The notes under the pieces: generated by a model
Seen by the model: only the letters and a program-made list of their open reading frames with translations
Told to the model about the DNA's origin: nothing
Databases searched by the model: none
Position numbers and translations under genes: made by a program
NCBI RefSeq assembly: GCF_000711245.1
Contig: NZ_JOMH01000001.1
Coordinates: 1,916,830-1,980,829 of the forward strand
DNA: 64,000 bases
From: Polycyclovorans algicola TG408
Lineage (GTDB): Bacteria; Pseudomonadota; Gammaproteobacteria; Nevskiales; Nevskiaceae
Reading direction: 5' to 3'
Part shown: positions 50,162 through 59,949 of the stretch, piece by piece
Position numbering within the stretch: the first letter of the stretch is position 1
Layout of the letters: each line of letters opens with the position of its first letter

Positions 50162-51400
50162 TTACCCCGTCACCCGTTCTGGCTCGGGCTTGGTTTTTTC
50201 GATGGAGGTGTAAAAGGGCATCAGCAGGAAGAAGGCGAAGTAAATCACCGTGCCGACGCGCGAAATCAAGGTGCCGAGACCCGACGGCGGCTGCAGGCCG
50301 TAGTAGGTCAGCAGCACGAAGGCGACGGTGAACACCCCGAGCGCAATCTTCGACAACATGCCCTTGTAGCGGATCGAACGCACCTTGGAGCGGTCAAGCC
50401 ACGGCACCGCAAACAGGATGACCACGGCAGCGCCCATGGTGATGACGCCCATGGCCTTACTGGGGACCGCGCGCAACATCGCGTAGAAGGCACCGAAGTA
50501 CCACGCCGGGGTGATGTGTTCGGGCGTGACCAGCGGGTCGGCGGGGATGAAGTTGGGACGTTCAATGAAGTAGCCGCCGCCATCCGGGGCGAAGAACACC
50601 ACGCCGAGGAAGATGATCAGGAAGCCGCCCACGCCCACCAGGTCCTTCACGGTGTAGTACGGGTGGAAGGCGATGCCGTCCAGCGGCTTGCCGCTGGCGT
50701 CCTTGTTCTTCTTGATGTCGATGCCGTCGGGGTTGTTGGAACCCACTTCGTGCAGCGCCATCAGGTGCGCGACCACCAGCCCGACCAGCACAAAGGGCAG
50801 GGCGATGACGTGCAGCGAGAACAGTCGGTTCAGGGTTGCATCAGAAGGAATGTAGTCCCCCTGTATCCAGATCACGATGTCGTTGCCGATCACCGGAATG
50901 GCGCCGAACAGCGAGATGATCACCTGTGCCCCCCAGTAGCTCATCTGGCCCCAGGGCAGTACGTAGCCGGCGAAGGCTTCGGCCATCAGCACGACGAAAA
51001 TCAGGCAGCCGAAAATCCAGATCAGTTCGCGCGGCTTCTTGTAGGAGCCGTACATCAGCGCCCGGTACATGTGCAGGAACACGACCACGAAGAAGGCCGA
51101 GGCACCGGTGGAATGCAGGTAGCGGATGATGTTGCCAAACGGCACGTCCCGCATGATGTATTCGACGCTGTCAAAGGCCAGCTCGGCCGACGGCTTGTAG
51201 TGCATGGTCAGGAAAATGCCGGTCAATAACTGATTGACCAGCACCACCATCGCCAGTGAGCCGAAGAAATACCAGAAGTTGAAATTCTTCGGGGCGTAGT
51301 ACTCGCTGATGTGATCTTTCCAGATCTTGGTCAGCGGGAAGCGGTCATCGATCCAGCCGAGCACGCCAGTGGTTTTATAAGGGTTGGGAACGATCGCCAT
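50162..51400 (-). CDS. petB: Cytochrome b of the bc1 complex
   Basis: A 412-residue protein with eight membrane helices. Heme histidines are in the NIIRYLHSTGASAFFVVVFLHMYRAL helix and in SLHVIALPFVLVGLVVAHLMALHEVGS. The conserved PEWY-type loop appears as ITPAWYFGAFYAM. It oxidises ubiquinol in the respiratory chain. Its ATG overlaps the petA stop (TAATG). Confidence 0.96.
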   Translation of the reverse strand: MAIVPNPYKTTGVLGWIDDRFPLTKIWKDHISEYYAPKNFNFWYFFGSLAMVVLVNQLLTGIFLTMHYKPSAELAFDSVEYIMRDVPFGNIIRYLHSTGASAFFVVVFLHMYRALMYGSYKKPRELIWIFGCLIFVVLMAEAFAGYVLPWGQMSYWGAQVIISLFGAIPVIGNDIVIWIQGDYIPSDATLNRLFSLHVIALPFVLVGLVVAHLMALHEVGSNNPDGIDIKKNKDASGKPLDGIAFHPYYTVKDLVGVGGFLIIFLGVVFFAPDGGGYFIERPNFIPADPLVTPEHITPAWYFGAFYAMLRAVPSKAMGVITMGAAVVILFAVPWLDRSKVRSIRYKGMLSKIALGVFTVAFVLLTYYGLQPPSGLGTLISRVGTVIYFAFFLLMPFYTSIEKTKPEPERVTG

Positions 51401-51996
51401 TAGCCAACATCCTTCGGGTCTTCGCCGATCACCACCATGGTGTCGGACTCGTAGCGGTGCGGGGGCACTTCAAGGTTGAGCGGGGCCGGCACGCCGCGAT
51501 ACACCCGGCCGGCATGGTCAAACATCGAACCATGGCAGGGGCAGAAATAGCCGCCCTTCCAGTTGCTGTGAATCTCCGGTGCCGGATGGTCGGGACGGAA
51601 GGTGGGTGAGCAGCCGAGGTGGGTGCACGAACCGACCATGACCAGCACTTCGGGCTTGAGCGCGCGCGCGTCGTTCTGCGCGTAGCTGGGCTGCTGCGGT
51701 TGTTCGGAATCGGGATCGCTCAGTTCATCTTTGATCTCGCCGAGGCTGTCCAGCATCTCGGGCGTGCGGCGCACCACCCAGACCGGCTTGCCGCGCCAGG
51801 CCACGGTAATCCGCTGGCCGGCTTCCAGGGCGCTGATGTCCTGGACCACCGGGGCACCGAGCGCCTTGGCGCGTTCGCTGGGCTTCAGAGAAGCCAGAAA
51901 GGGCCAGGCCGCCGCCACGGCGCCTGCACCGCCGACAACCACAGTGGCCTGGGTCAGGAAGCGGCGACGGCCGCCATCCACGCCTTGATTGCTCAT
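51400..51996 (-). CDS. petA: Rieske iron-sulfur protein
   Basis: A 198-residue protein. The N terminus carries a Tat-like RRRFLTQ with a hydrophobic helix (VVVGGAGAVAAAWPFLA). The Rieske cluster ligands are in CTHLGC (about 137-142) and CPCHGS (about 161-166). It is the first gene of petABC. I chose the ATG at 51996 because the longer reading lacks the Tat motif at its start. Confidence 0.96.
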   Translation of the reverse strand: MSNQGVDGGRRRFLTQATVVVGGAGAVAAAWPFLASLKPSERAKALGAPVVQDISALEAGQRITVAWRGKPVWVVRRTPEMLDSLGEIKDELSDPDSEQPQQPSYAQNDARALKPEVLVMVGSCTHLGCSPTFRPDHPAPEIHSNWKGGYFCPCHGSMFDHAGRVYRGVPAPLNLEVPPHRYESDTMVVIGEDPKDVG

Positions 51997-52139
51997 CGAC
52001 TGATAAACCTCATGAACTAACGAAAGGAGTCGACGCAGACCTGAACGGGGTGCCGGCACGTCGAGCCGCAGAAGTATACCGGCGCGGCGGCGGCTAAGAA
52101 ACTGCCTTGACGCGCTGACCGCACAAATTCGCGGCCAGA

Positions 52140-54455
52140 TCAGCCGCCGAACGCGACCTCGACGCTCAGCACCACCGACCGTGGCGGGTTGAACAGCGTG
52201 AGAATGCCGCCGCTGTTGGGTGTCTCGAATACCGCGCCGGGTTTGAGCTCGTTGGTCAGGTTGTTGCCGATCAGCGACAGCCTCGGTTGCCCGGGCAGCG
52301 TCGCCAGCGTGAGGTTGACGCTGGCCCCCAGCAGTCCCAGCGGTGGATGCGCGTAGGTGTGCGGCAGGTTGTTGAAGTTGCGGTTTTGGTAGGTGTACGA
52401 CAGCGAACCGTTCCACACCCGTCGCCCGCCCGGGTCACCGGCCCAGGCCAACAGTGCCGAGCCCGAGAACGGCGAGGTGCCCGGCAGTTCGCTGCCGGCC
52501 GGGGCCGGACCCTGGAAGTCATCGAAGAAGGTCGTGGTTTCGGCGTCCACATAGGCGCCGTTGAGCACCACCGTAAAACCGGCCGGCAGCAGCCAGTCAA
52601 TGCTCAACTCCACACCCTGGTTGCGCGCGCCGCCCACGTTGTCCGAATAGGCGAACGCGCCGGTGAACTCGCGCTGCTGGATTTGCAGGTCGGTCCAGTC
52701 CAGGTAGAACACCGTGGCATCGACCTGCAGCGAGCCGTCCAGCCAGCGGGTGCGCACGCCCAGTTCGTAGTTCCAGATCTCGTCTGAATCGAAAAACAGT
52801 GGCACATCGGGGTCGCGCGTCGGGTTCTGGTTGGCGCCGGCATAGCGAAAGCCTTTCACCGCCGAGGCGAACACTGACAGGTCATCGCTGTAGATCCAGC
52901 GCAGAGTGAACTTGGGGTTGAACACCGTTTCGCCGATGTTGCCCACATCGCGCCCCACGGGCACCGCGGCTTTGCCGGGCAGCGCGCCAATCACCTGCGG
53001 CAGCAGGCCGGGCAGCAGCACCGTGCTCAGCCCTTCGGCGGCGATGACGGTGGTGCTGATGTCGGCCTCGGTGGTCTGGCGGAACAGGCGCCCACCCAGC
53101 CCAACCTCCCAGCGTTCACCGAGGCTGCGGGTCAAGTCGGCAAAGACGGCGTGTTCTTCGGCATCGACCTGGGCGCGCAGGCGAATCAGGCCGCCGCTGG
53201 GCAGGGTGCCGATGGTCAGTTGCAAAAATTGATCGGCAGCGGTGTAGAAATACCCGGTCACCAACGACCAGTCGCGCAGCAGCCACAGCGCCGAATCGGT
53301 GGGCGCACTTGTCACCCAGCGCAGCTCGGCGCTGGGCTGCTGCGATTCGACCACCGTGTCGCCAAAGGTGCCGACGCCCACCGACGCGGTGCCGATGAAC
53401 TGGGAATAGTCGAGATTTTGCGGATAGTCCTTGTCCAGGTGGCTGACGATCAGCGTGAGGCTGGAGGCATCAAAGGCCCATTCGGCGTCGGCCAGCAAAA
53501 CGTTGGTGGTCGATTCCAGCTCGTCCGGCAAAAAGCGCTGGCTGTGCTCGGGGCTGCGGTCGTTATTGCCAAGGGCGCCGTCGTCTTGGTCGGTGTCGCG
53601 ACGCAGCAGGCTCAGGCCCAGCGCCAGGCGGTCGCTGGCCTGCCAGTCAAGCAGCGCGCGAAATTGGGTCGAGCCGGTGGCATTGATGTCGTCCTCACCC
53701 GAGCGCAGGTCGCGCACGTAACCGGGCCGCTCGTTGACCGTGCCCACCACGCGTAGCGCCAGGTCATCGTTGATGCGTTGGTTCCACAGGCCGTCGTAGC
53801 GCTGGATGAGGCCATCGCTGCGCGCCAGCACGCCGACGCCCGCGCCCAGCTTGCCGTAGCTGGACTCGGTGTCGGGTTTGTTGGGCACGTAGCGGATGGC
53901 GCCCGACAGCGCCGAGCCGCCAAACAGCGTGCCCTGCGGACCCTTGAGCACTTCCACGCCCATGTCGAACGGATCGAGGTTGGGCTGCGGCCCGAGAATC
54001 GACGGATTAACCAGCGCCACATCTTCATAGAACAGCCCGAAGGTGCGGGTGAAGAAGGTGAAAAAGGTGTCGGTGGACACGCCGCGGATGATCACCTGTG
54101 CGGCCTCCGGGTCCAACCCCGGCGTCACCGCCACGCCGGGCGAGAAGCGCAGGATGGCCTCCAGATTGGTCGCGCCGATGTCGCGCAGTTCATCGCCGTC
54201 GAAGGCGTCGATGCTCAGGGGAATGTCGCGAATGTCGGTGGACCGTTTGGTGGCGGTGACAACGATCTCTTCGATGACCCGGCGCGCGGGGGGCGCTGCC
54301 ACGGACGCAGCCTCGGCGTCCTCCAGCGGCGGCGCTGCGACCGTGCTGACGGTGGGCGGTGCCTCGGCGTCCTGGGCTGATGCCATCGGGCTGAGGGCCG
54401 CAATGGCCATTGCCAGGGCCCAGCCCGACAACGATTGACGCGCGTTTCTCCCCAT
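52140..54455 (-). CDS. TonB-dependent receptor
   Basis: A 771-residue outer membrane protein. A signal peptide (LSGWALAMAIAALSPMASAQ) is followed by a Pro/Ala-rich stretch and a TonB-box-like EEIVVTATKR at about 65-74. A plug domain follows (IPLSIDAFDGDELRDIGATNLEAILRFSPGV), then the beta-barrel with LKGPQGTLFGGSALSGAIR. The barrel ends with an aromatic-like VEVAFGG. The ligand is unknown; the IPLSIDAF and RFSPGV style is common in the sterol/hydrocarbon-type receptors of this class, but that is weak. It starts 41 bases after pilR. Confidence 0.92.
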   Translation of the reverse strand: MGRNARQSLSGWALAMAIAALSPMASAQDAEAPPTVSTVAAPPLEDAEAASVAAPPARRVIEEIVVTATKRSTDIRDIPLSIDAFDGDELRDIGATNLEAILRFSPGVAVTPGLDPEAAQVIIRGVSTDTFFTFFTRTFGLFYEDVALVNPSILGPQPNLDPFDMGVEVLKGPQGTLFGGSALSGAIRYVPNKPDTESSYGKLGAGVGVLARSDGLIQRYDGLWNQRINDDLALRVVGTVNERPGYVRDLRSGEDDINATGSTQFRALLDWQASDRLALGLSLLRRDTDQDDGALGNNDRSPEHSQRFLPDELESTTNVLLADAEWAFDASSLTLIVSHLDKDYPQNLDYSQFIGTASVGVGTFGDTVVESQQPSAELRWVTSAPTDSALWLLRDWSLVTGYFYTAADQFLQLTIGTLPSGGLIRLRAQVDAEEHAVFADLTRSLGERWEVGLGGRLFRQTTEADISTTVIAAEGLSTVLLPGLLPQVIGALPGKAAVPVGRDVGNIGETVFNPKFTLRWIYSDDLSVFASAVKGFRYAGANQNPTRDPDVPLFFDSDEIWNYELGVRTRWLDGSLQVDATVFYLDWTDLQIQQREFTGAFAYSDNVGGARNQGVELSIDWLLPAGFTVVLNGAYVDAETTTFFDDFQGPAPAGSELPGTSPFSGSALLAWAGDPGGRRVWNGSLSYTYQNRNFNNLPHTYAHPPLGLLGASVNLTLATLPGQPRLSLIGNNLTNELKPGAVFETPNSGGILTLFNPPRSVVLSVEVAFGG

Positions 54456-54496
54456 TGTCTTTCTCCGTTCCCCAACGGCGGCCTGGTCGGGCCAAT

Positions 54497-55876
54497 TTAT
54501 GCGTCTATCTTGAGCTTTTTGATCCGGTAGCGCAGCGCACGAAAGCTCATCCCCAGCAGCGCGGCGGCACGGGTCTTGTTGAAGCGTGCGCGCTGCAGGG
54601 CATCGACAATCGCGCGGCGCTCGATGGCCTCGACCTGATCGCCCAGCGACGCGTCTTCGGCGACCATGGCCTCGGGTTCCGGCTTGGTTGCTGTCGGTGC
54701 GGCGCGGGCCGAAAGCGTGGCAGGCCGGAGCTGCAGATCGTGGGCGTCAATCGCACCGCCATCGCTCAGCGTCAATGCGCGCTCGAGAATGTTCTCCAGC
54801 TCGCGCACATTGCCGGGAAACGGGTAAGCGCACAGCGCGTCCAGCGCAGCGCGAGTGACTGCGGGAACCTGTGGCAATCCATGCCGCGCGGTGAGCAGCG
54901 CCAGTCCGTGTTCAACCAGCGCGGGAATGTCTTGTGCGTGATCGCGCAGCGCCGGCGCATGGACCTCGATGACATTGAGCCGGTAGTAAAGGTCTTGTCG
55001 AAAATGACCACGCTGCACGGCCTCGTCCAGCCTCTGGTGGGTGGCCGAGATGATGCGCACGTTGACCGGCTGCTCCAGCTCGGCGCCAACCGGGCGCACT
55101 TGCCGCTCTTGCAGGGCGCGCAGCAATTTCACCTGCATGGCCAGCGGCAGGTCGGCCACTTCATCGAGGAACAACGTGCCGCCCTCGGCAGCCTGGAAAA
55201 AGCCGGCCTTGTCGCGCACGGCGCCGGTGAAGGCGCCTTTCAGGTGGCCGAAGAATTCGCTCTCCATCAGATCGGGTGGAATGGCCCCGCAGTTGACCGG
55301 CACGAACGGCGCCTTGGCGCGGGCACTGCAACGGTGAATCTGCCGCGCCACCAACTCCTTGCCGGTGCCGGATTCGCCGCTGATGTGCACCGGTGCCTGC
55401 GAGCGCCCCAGCCGCTGGACCAGCGCGCGCAGCGCCACCATGCTCGGGTGGGTGCCGAGCAGCGTTGGGTCTTCGGTATCGGGCGCGGCGCCTTGCGGAC
55501 ACAGGGCCAGTGCATCGTGCACCAGCCGGCGCAGCACGCTCAGATCCACCGGCTTGCTGACAAAATCAAAAGCGCCGGCCTTGAGGCTTTCCACGGCCAA
55601 CTCGGTGTTGCCATGGGCGGTGATGACCGCCACCGGCAGATCGGGATAGTGGCCGTGCAGGTGATGCACCAAATCCAGCCCGCTGCCATCGGGCAGGCGC
55701 ATGTCGGTGATGCAGAAATCAAACGCCTGCTCGGCCAGTTGTGCGCGCGCCGCCGCCACGCTGCCGACGGCCCGGGTCTGCAGGCCCATGCGCGACAGGG
55801 TGATTTCCAGCAGTTCGCACAGGTCGGCTTCATCGTCGACGATCAGCACGCGGCGGGCAGGGGTTGAAGAGGGCAT
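54497..55876 (-). CDS. pilR: Sigma-54-dependent response regulator PilR
   Basis: A 459-residue NtrC-type regulator. The receiver has acidic residues at D14-D15 and the phosphoacceptor D58 in CITDMRLPDG. The AAA+ domain shows HISGESGTGKELVARQIH, GAFTGAVRDKAGFFQAAEGGTLFLDEVADLPL and a GAFTGA loop for sigma-54 contact. The C-terminal Fis-type helix-turn-helix ends NKTRAAALLGMSFRALRYRI. It follows pilS by 12 bases and would activate pilin transcription; no pilA lies in this window. Confidence 0.92.
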   Translation of the reverse strand: MPSSTPARRVLIVDDEADLCELLEITLSRMGLQTRAVGSVAAARAQLAEQAFDFCITDMRLPDGSGLDLVHHLHGHYPDLPVAVITAHGNTELAVESLKAGAFDFVSKPVDLSVLRRLVHDALALCPQGAAPDTEDPTLLGTHPSMVALRALVQRLGRSQAPVHISGESGTGKELVARQIHRCSARAKAPFVPVNCGAIPPDLMESEFFGHLKGAFTGAVRDKAGFFQAAEGGTLFLDEVADLPLAMQVKLLRALQERQVRPVGAELEQPVNVRIISATHQRLDEAVQRGHFRQDLYYRLNVIEVHAPALRDHAQDIPALVEHGLALLTARHGLPQVPAVTRAALDALCAYPFPGNVRELENILERALTLSDGGAIDAHDLQLRPATLSARAAPTATKPEPEAMVAEDASLGDQVEAIERRAIVDALQRARFNKTRAAALLGMSFRALRYRIKKLKIDA

Positions 55877-55888
55877 GGTGGGGCGTGC

Positions 55889-57466
55889 TTACGGCGGTGT
55901 GCTGGCGAAGCGGATGCGGAAACGCGTGCCGCGCGGCTGGTCAAGGTAGCGCAGCTGGGCCTGGTTAAGCTCGCAGAGTTCGCGCGACAGATACAGCCCA
56001 AGACCGATGCCGCGCGGCGAGGTGGTGACGAACGGTTCAAAAATGCGCTCGCGCATCGCCCTGTCGATGCCGGGACCGCTGTCGCAGATGTCCAGCCAGG
56101 TGTTGCCGCGGTTGTCGCGACCGCTGAGGACGTCCACCGGCTGTCCGGGCGCGTGTTCGGCGGCGTTCTCCCAAAGGTTGTGCAGCACCTGCTGCAGGTG
56201 CGCCGGGTCGCAACGCACCTGACGTGGGACCCGAGCCGGGTGAAGTTGAATGGTCTGCTCAGTGGTTTGCGGCTGTTCGCGATACGCCACCAGTGCCTGC
56301 TCGACGCTGCGGTCAAGGTCGATCACTGGCAGGGCATGGTCGTGCGGGCGCGCCAAGTCGAGCACATCACGGACGATACGGTCGATGCGCGCGCCATGGC
56401 GCTGAATCATGTCCAGCAGCTTGTGCTGATCAGGTGCCAGTCGGGCGTCTTCGGCCAACAACTGGCCGGCCTGGGTGATGGCCGACAGCGGGTTGCGAAT
56501 TTCGTGCGCAATGCCGGCGCTCAGCCGTCCCAATGCTGCGAGTTTGAGTTGCCGCGCTTGTTCCTGAAGCTGCCAGGCGTCATCGAGCAGGATCAGCGTC
56601 GCCCGGCGCGGCCCCTGTCCCAGCGGCGAAAAGCGCGGCACCACTTCGCGGTCATGCCCGGGAATGGCGATGGGCCCCTGCGCCAGTGCGCTGCCGCCGC
56701 GCCACACCTGCCACGCCTGGGCCAGCGCGGGCGCAACCCGATGCAGCGTGTGCTGGTCGGTGGTCGGGGTGCCCAGAAAATGTCGCGCCGCCTGGTTGGC
56801 AAGCCGCAAGGTGCCGTCGGCGTCGACCACGACCACGCCGGTTTGCATGGTGCCGATGATGCTTTCATTGAGCTGCGACAGGTCGGCCAGCTCGGTGCCG
56901 GCCTGCACGGCTTTCTCTTCACTGCGCCGCGCTCGCGCGGCGACGGTTGAGGCTGCGGCGGTGCTGGCGAACAGCATCAGGCCAAGCACGCCGGTACTGG
57001 TGATGTCGGGCGTCGACAAAGGCCGTCCCATATGGCGATAAAACTCCTCGCCAAACATCAGCAGGCTGCCGAATGAGGCGCAGACCAGGGCCATGCGCGG
57101 ACTGAGAATCAGCGCCGCCACGATCATTGGGGTGATCAGCAGAATGCCCAGGCCGCTCTGGATGCCACCCGTGGCATAGACCAGCGCCGCCACGCCCAGC
57201 GCATCGACCACAAACTGCACGCCCATCTGCAGGCTGCTGCGCGGTGTGCGGTAGAGCACGGCGGCCAGCATCAGCAGGGCAGCGATGGCGTAGGCCTGGC
57301 TGACCTGTCGAAACAGCGCGGCGTCGACCTGCTCGAAAACCTGCAGGCTGATGCCGAATTCCAGCGAGCCCAGCAGTGCGCCGATTAGCACCAGTCGGTA
57401 AAGGGTCAGTGCCCGCAGCGCGCGCCAGTCTTCGATTCCGCCGCTGCGCAGGATTACTGGTGGCAT
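55889..57466 (-). CDS. pilS: Sensor histidine kinase PilS
   Basis: A 525-residue kinase with about six N-terminal membrane helices (to residue 190). A PAS-like part (QTGVVVVDADGTLRLANQAARHFLG) is followed by the H box AGIAHEIRNPLSAI (phospho-His), the N box LHNLWENAAEHAPG and the DSGPGID G box. It pairs with PilR to control type IV pili. The start is at 57466; the upstream extension is Arg/Pro-rich and unlikely. It overlaps the preceding small gene by 13 bases. Confidence 0.92.
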   Translation of the reverse strand: MPPVILRSGGIEDWRALRALTLYRLVLIGALLGSLEFGISLQVFEQVDAALFRQVSQAYAIAALLMLAAVLYRTPRSSLQMGVQFVVDALGVAALVYATGGIQSGLGILLITPMIVAALILSPRMALVCASFGSLLMFGEEFYRHMGRPLSTPDITSTGVLGLMLFASTAAASTVAARARRSEEKAVQAGTELADLSQLNESIIGTMQTGVVVVDADGTLRLANQAARHFLGTPTTDQHTLHRVAPALAQAWQVWRGGSALAQGPIAIPGHDREVVPRFSPLGQGPRRATLILLDDAWQLQEQARQLKLAALGRLSAGIAHEIRNPLSAITQAGQLLAEDARLAPDQHKLLDMIQRHGARIDRIVRDVLDLARPHDHALPVIDLDRSVEQALVAYREQPQTTEQTIQLHPARVPRQVRCDPAHLQQVLHNLWENAAEHAPGQPVDVLSGRDNRGNTWLDICDSGPGIDRAMRERIFEPFVTTSPRGIGLGLYLSRELCELNQAQLRYLDQPRGTRFRIRFASTPP

Positions 57467-57666
57467 TCGGGGCAAACGCCGCCGGCATCGAGCGTGACTT
57501 TGGGCACATGCACGCCGCAGTGCGGGCACTGGGTCATTACCTCGAATGGGTCGGCGTCGGGGTCGTTGTCGCGAGGGCTGCCAGGCCCGCGAAGTTGGCG
57601 CAGGCCGATGCGCAGCAACTGGCCGATGATCAGCAATGCGGCAATCAGCAGGATCAGTCTGAACAT
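57454..57666 (-). CDS. PP0621-like small zinc-ribbon membrane protein
   Basis: A 70-residue protein with an N-terminal membrane helix (LILLIAALLIIGQLL) and a C-terminal zinc ribbon: CPHCG and CPECH, four cysteines about 20 residues apart. The family is named after Pseudomonas PP0621 and sits next to pilS there too. It overlaps the pilS start. Function is unknown; I place the start at 57666. Confidence 0.8.
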   Translation of the reverse strand: MFRLILLIAALLIIGQLLRIGLRQLRGPGSPRDNDPDADPFEVMTQCPHCGVHVPKVTLDAGGVCPECHQ

Positions 57667-57843
57667 CAATCGGTCCCCCGGAAAGGTTGGCGCGTGCATG
57701 TCGCGTCGGTGTGGTGTGCAAAGTGCAGCAACGGTCGACGTTGGAAAATTGTGCACTGTGTGGCCAATCGTCGGCACCCGGTCAGTGGCGGCGCTGGGGC
57801 ACTTCGTCCAGAATGCGCGCTCATTTCCGCACCCCAGACCGTC

Positions 57844-59013
57844 ATGAACCTTCACGAGTATCAGGCCAAAGAGATATTTGCGCGCTACGGCATTTCAGTG
57901 CCGCAGGGGGCTTTGGCGACCAGTCCCGAGCAGGCGCGTGCCGCGGCCAAGTCGCTCGGTGGGGATCGGTTCGTGGTCAAGGCGCAGGTGCATGCCGGCG
58001 CACGCGGCAAGGCCGGTGGCGTGAAACTCGTCGAAGGGGTCGATGCGGTTGAAGTCACGGCCAAAGCCATGCTGGGGACCCGTTTGGTCACCAAGCAGAC
58101 CGGCGCCGACGGCTTGCCGGTCAACAGTGTTTGGGTCGAAAAACCCTCGAACATCGCCCGCGAGTTGTACGTGTCGGCGCTGGTGGATCGCACGTCCGAG
58201 CGCATCGTGCTCATGGCCTCGGCCGAAGGCGGCATGGACATCGAAGAGGTCGCCGAAAAGACCCCCGAGAAGATCATGTCGGTGCACGTGCATCCGGCCG
58301 CCGGTCTGCAGCCCTACCAGGCGCGCCAGCTCGGCTTCTTCATGGGGCTCGACAAGGACCAGACCGCGCAGTTCACCCAGGCGCTGCTCGGCATTTACCG
58401 CATCGTTGCCGAGCTGGACGCCAGTCAGGTCGAGGTCAACCCGCTGATCGTCACCGCCGAAGGCAAGATCATGGCGCTGGATGCCAAGGTCAATTTCGAC
58501 AGCAATGCCATGTACCGGCAGAAGGCCGTCGCCGAGATGCGCGATACCAGCCAGGAAGACGCGCGTGAAGTCGAGGCCACCCGCTTCGACCTCAACTACG
58601 TGACCCTGGAAGGCAGCATCGGCTGCATGGTCAACGGCGCGGGTCTGGCGATGGCGACCATGGACATCGTCAAGCTGCACGGCGGCCAGCCCGCCAATTT
58701 CCTCGACGTCGGCGGCGGCACCACGGCCGAGAAGGTCACCGAGGCCTTCAAGCTGATCACCCGCAGCGACGACGTGAAGGCCATCTTCATCAACATCTTT
58801 GGCGGCATCGTTCGCTGCGACCTGATTGCCGAAGGCATCATCCAGGCGTGCAAGCAGACCGGTCTTAAGCTGCCTGTGGTGGCACGTCTGCAGGGCACCA
58901 ACATGGAGAAAGGGCGCGAAATGCTCGAATCCAGTGGCCTCAAGATCACCCCGGTTTCCGACCTCACTGAAGCCGCCAAAACCGTTGTCACCCTCGCCAA
59001 TCAAGGGGCCTGA
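57844..59013 (+). CDS. sucC: ADP-forming succinate-CoA ligase subunit beta
   Basis: A 389-residue ATP-grasp subunit: [20 protein letters not shown] at the start, GGRDFV-like [21 protein letters not shown], and C-terminal [16 protein letters not shown] and [13 protein letters not shown]. The pair makes ATP and succinate from succinyl-CoA in the TCA cycle. The start ATG at 57844 was chosen by the conserved N terminus. It runs into sucD after five bases. Confidence 0.97.
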   Translation: MNLHEYQAKEIFARYGISVPQGALATSPEQARAAAKSLGGDRFVVKAQVHAGARGKAGGVKLVEGVDAVEVTAKAMLGTRLVTKQTGADGLPVNSVWVEKPSNIARELYVSALVDRTSERIVLMASAEGGMDIEEVAEKTPEKIMSVHVHPAAGLQPYQARQLGFFMGLDKDQTAQFTQALLGIYRIVAELDASQVEVNPLIVTAEGKIMALDAKVNFDSNAMYRQKAVAEMRDTSQEDAREVEATRFDLNYVTLEGSIGCMVNGAGLAMATMDIVKLHGGQPANFLDVGGGTTAEKVTEAFKLITRSDDVKAIFINIFGGIVRCDLIAEGIIQACKQTGLKLPVVARLQGTNMEKGREMLESSGLKITPVSDLTEAAKTVVTLANQGA

Positions 59014-59018
59014 AGCAC

Positions 59019-59885
59019 ATGTCGATTCTCGTCAACAAGACTACCCGGGTCATCTGCCAGGGCTTCACCGGCAAGCAGGGCACCTTCCATTCCGAGCAGG
59101 CGATTGCCTACGGCACGCAGTTTGTCGGTGGCGTGTCGCCGGGCAAGGGCGGCAGCAAGCATCTCGACCGGCCGGTGTTCAACACCGCTCATGATGCGGT
59201 CGCCGCCACCGGCGCCGAAGCCTCGATGATCTACGTGCCCGCCGCTGGCGCGGCTGACGCGATTCTTGAAGCGGCCGATGCCGGCATCAAGGTCATCGTC
59301 TGCATCACTGAAGGCATTCCGGTCAACGACATGGTCAAGGTCAAGGCGGCGCTGGCGGGCCTCGACTGCGTGCTGATCGGGCCGAACTGCCCCGGCATCA
59401 TCACGCCGGGCGAATGCAAGATCGGCATCATGCCCGGCCACATTCACAAGCCCGGCCGCATCGGCATCGTCTCGCGCAGCGGCACGCTGACCTACGAAAC
59501 CGTCTACCAGACCACCCAGAACGGGCTGGGCCAGAGCACCTGCGTCGGCATCGGCGGTGACCCGGTGCGCGGTATGGGCTTCATCGACACCATCGCCCTG
59601 TTTGAGGCCGATCCGGCGACCGACGGCATCATCATGGTCGGTGAGATTGGCGGCAGCTCGGAGGAAGAGGCGGCCGAGTACATCAAGGCCAACGTCAAGA
59701 AGCCGGTGGTGGCCTACATCGCCGGTGTCACGGCGCCCCCCGGCAAGCGCATGGGCCATGCCGGCGCGATCATCGCCGGTGGCAAGGGCACGGCCGACGA
59801 GAAGTTCGCGGCGCTGGAAGCGGCAGGCGTCAAGACCGTACGGTCACCGGCCGATCTCGGCGCGGCGATGAAGGCCCTGCTGTAA
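59019..59885 (+). CDS. sucD: ADP-forming succinate-CoA ligase subunit alpha
   Basis: A 288-residue subunit. A CoA-binding Rossmann region ([20 protein letters not shown]) is followed by [10 protein letters not shown], and the phosphorylated His lies in [22 protein letters not shown]. It pairs with SucC. Length and order are standard. Confidence 0.97.
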   Translation: MSILVNKTTRVICQGFTGKQGTFHSEQAIAYGTQFVGGVSPGKGGSKHLDRPVFNTAHDAVAATGAEASMIYVPAAGAADAILEAADAGIKVIVCITEGIPVNDMVKVKAALAGLDCVLIGPNCPGIITPGECKIGIMPGHIHKPGRIGIVSRSGTLTYETVYQTTQNGLGQSTCVGIGGDPVRGMGFIDTIALFEADPATDGIIMVGEIGGSSEEEAAEYIKANVKKPVVAYIAGVTAPPGKRMGHAGAIIAGGKGTADEKFAALEAAGVKTVRSPADLGAAMKALL

Positions 59886-59903
59886 TCAGGGATTGCAGTG
59901 ACT

Positions 59904-59930
59904 CAAAGGCTCGCAGCGCGGGCCTTTGAC
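59904..59930 (+). terminator. Weak hairpin between sucD and nadE
   Basis: CAAAGGC (59904-59910) and GCCTTTG (59922-59928) pair around an 11-base loop that is itself GC-rich, and the following bases are ACGTTT. The U tract is poor, so it may only attenuate transcription. Confidence 0.35.
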
Positions 59931-59949
59931 GTTTCTGGAGCAAGTACAC

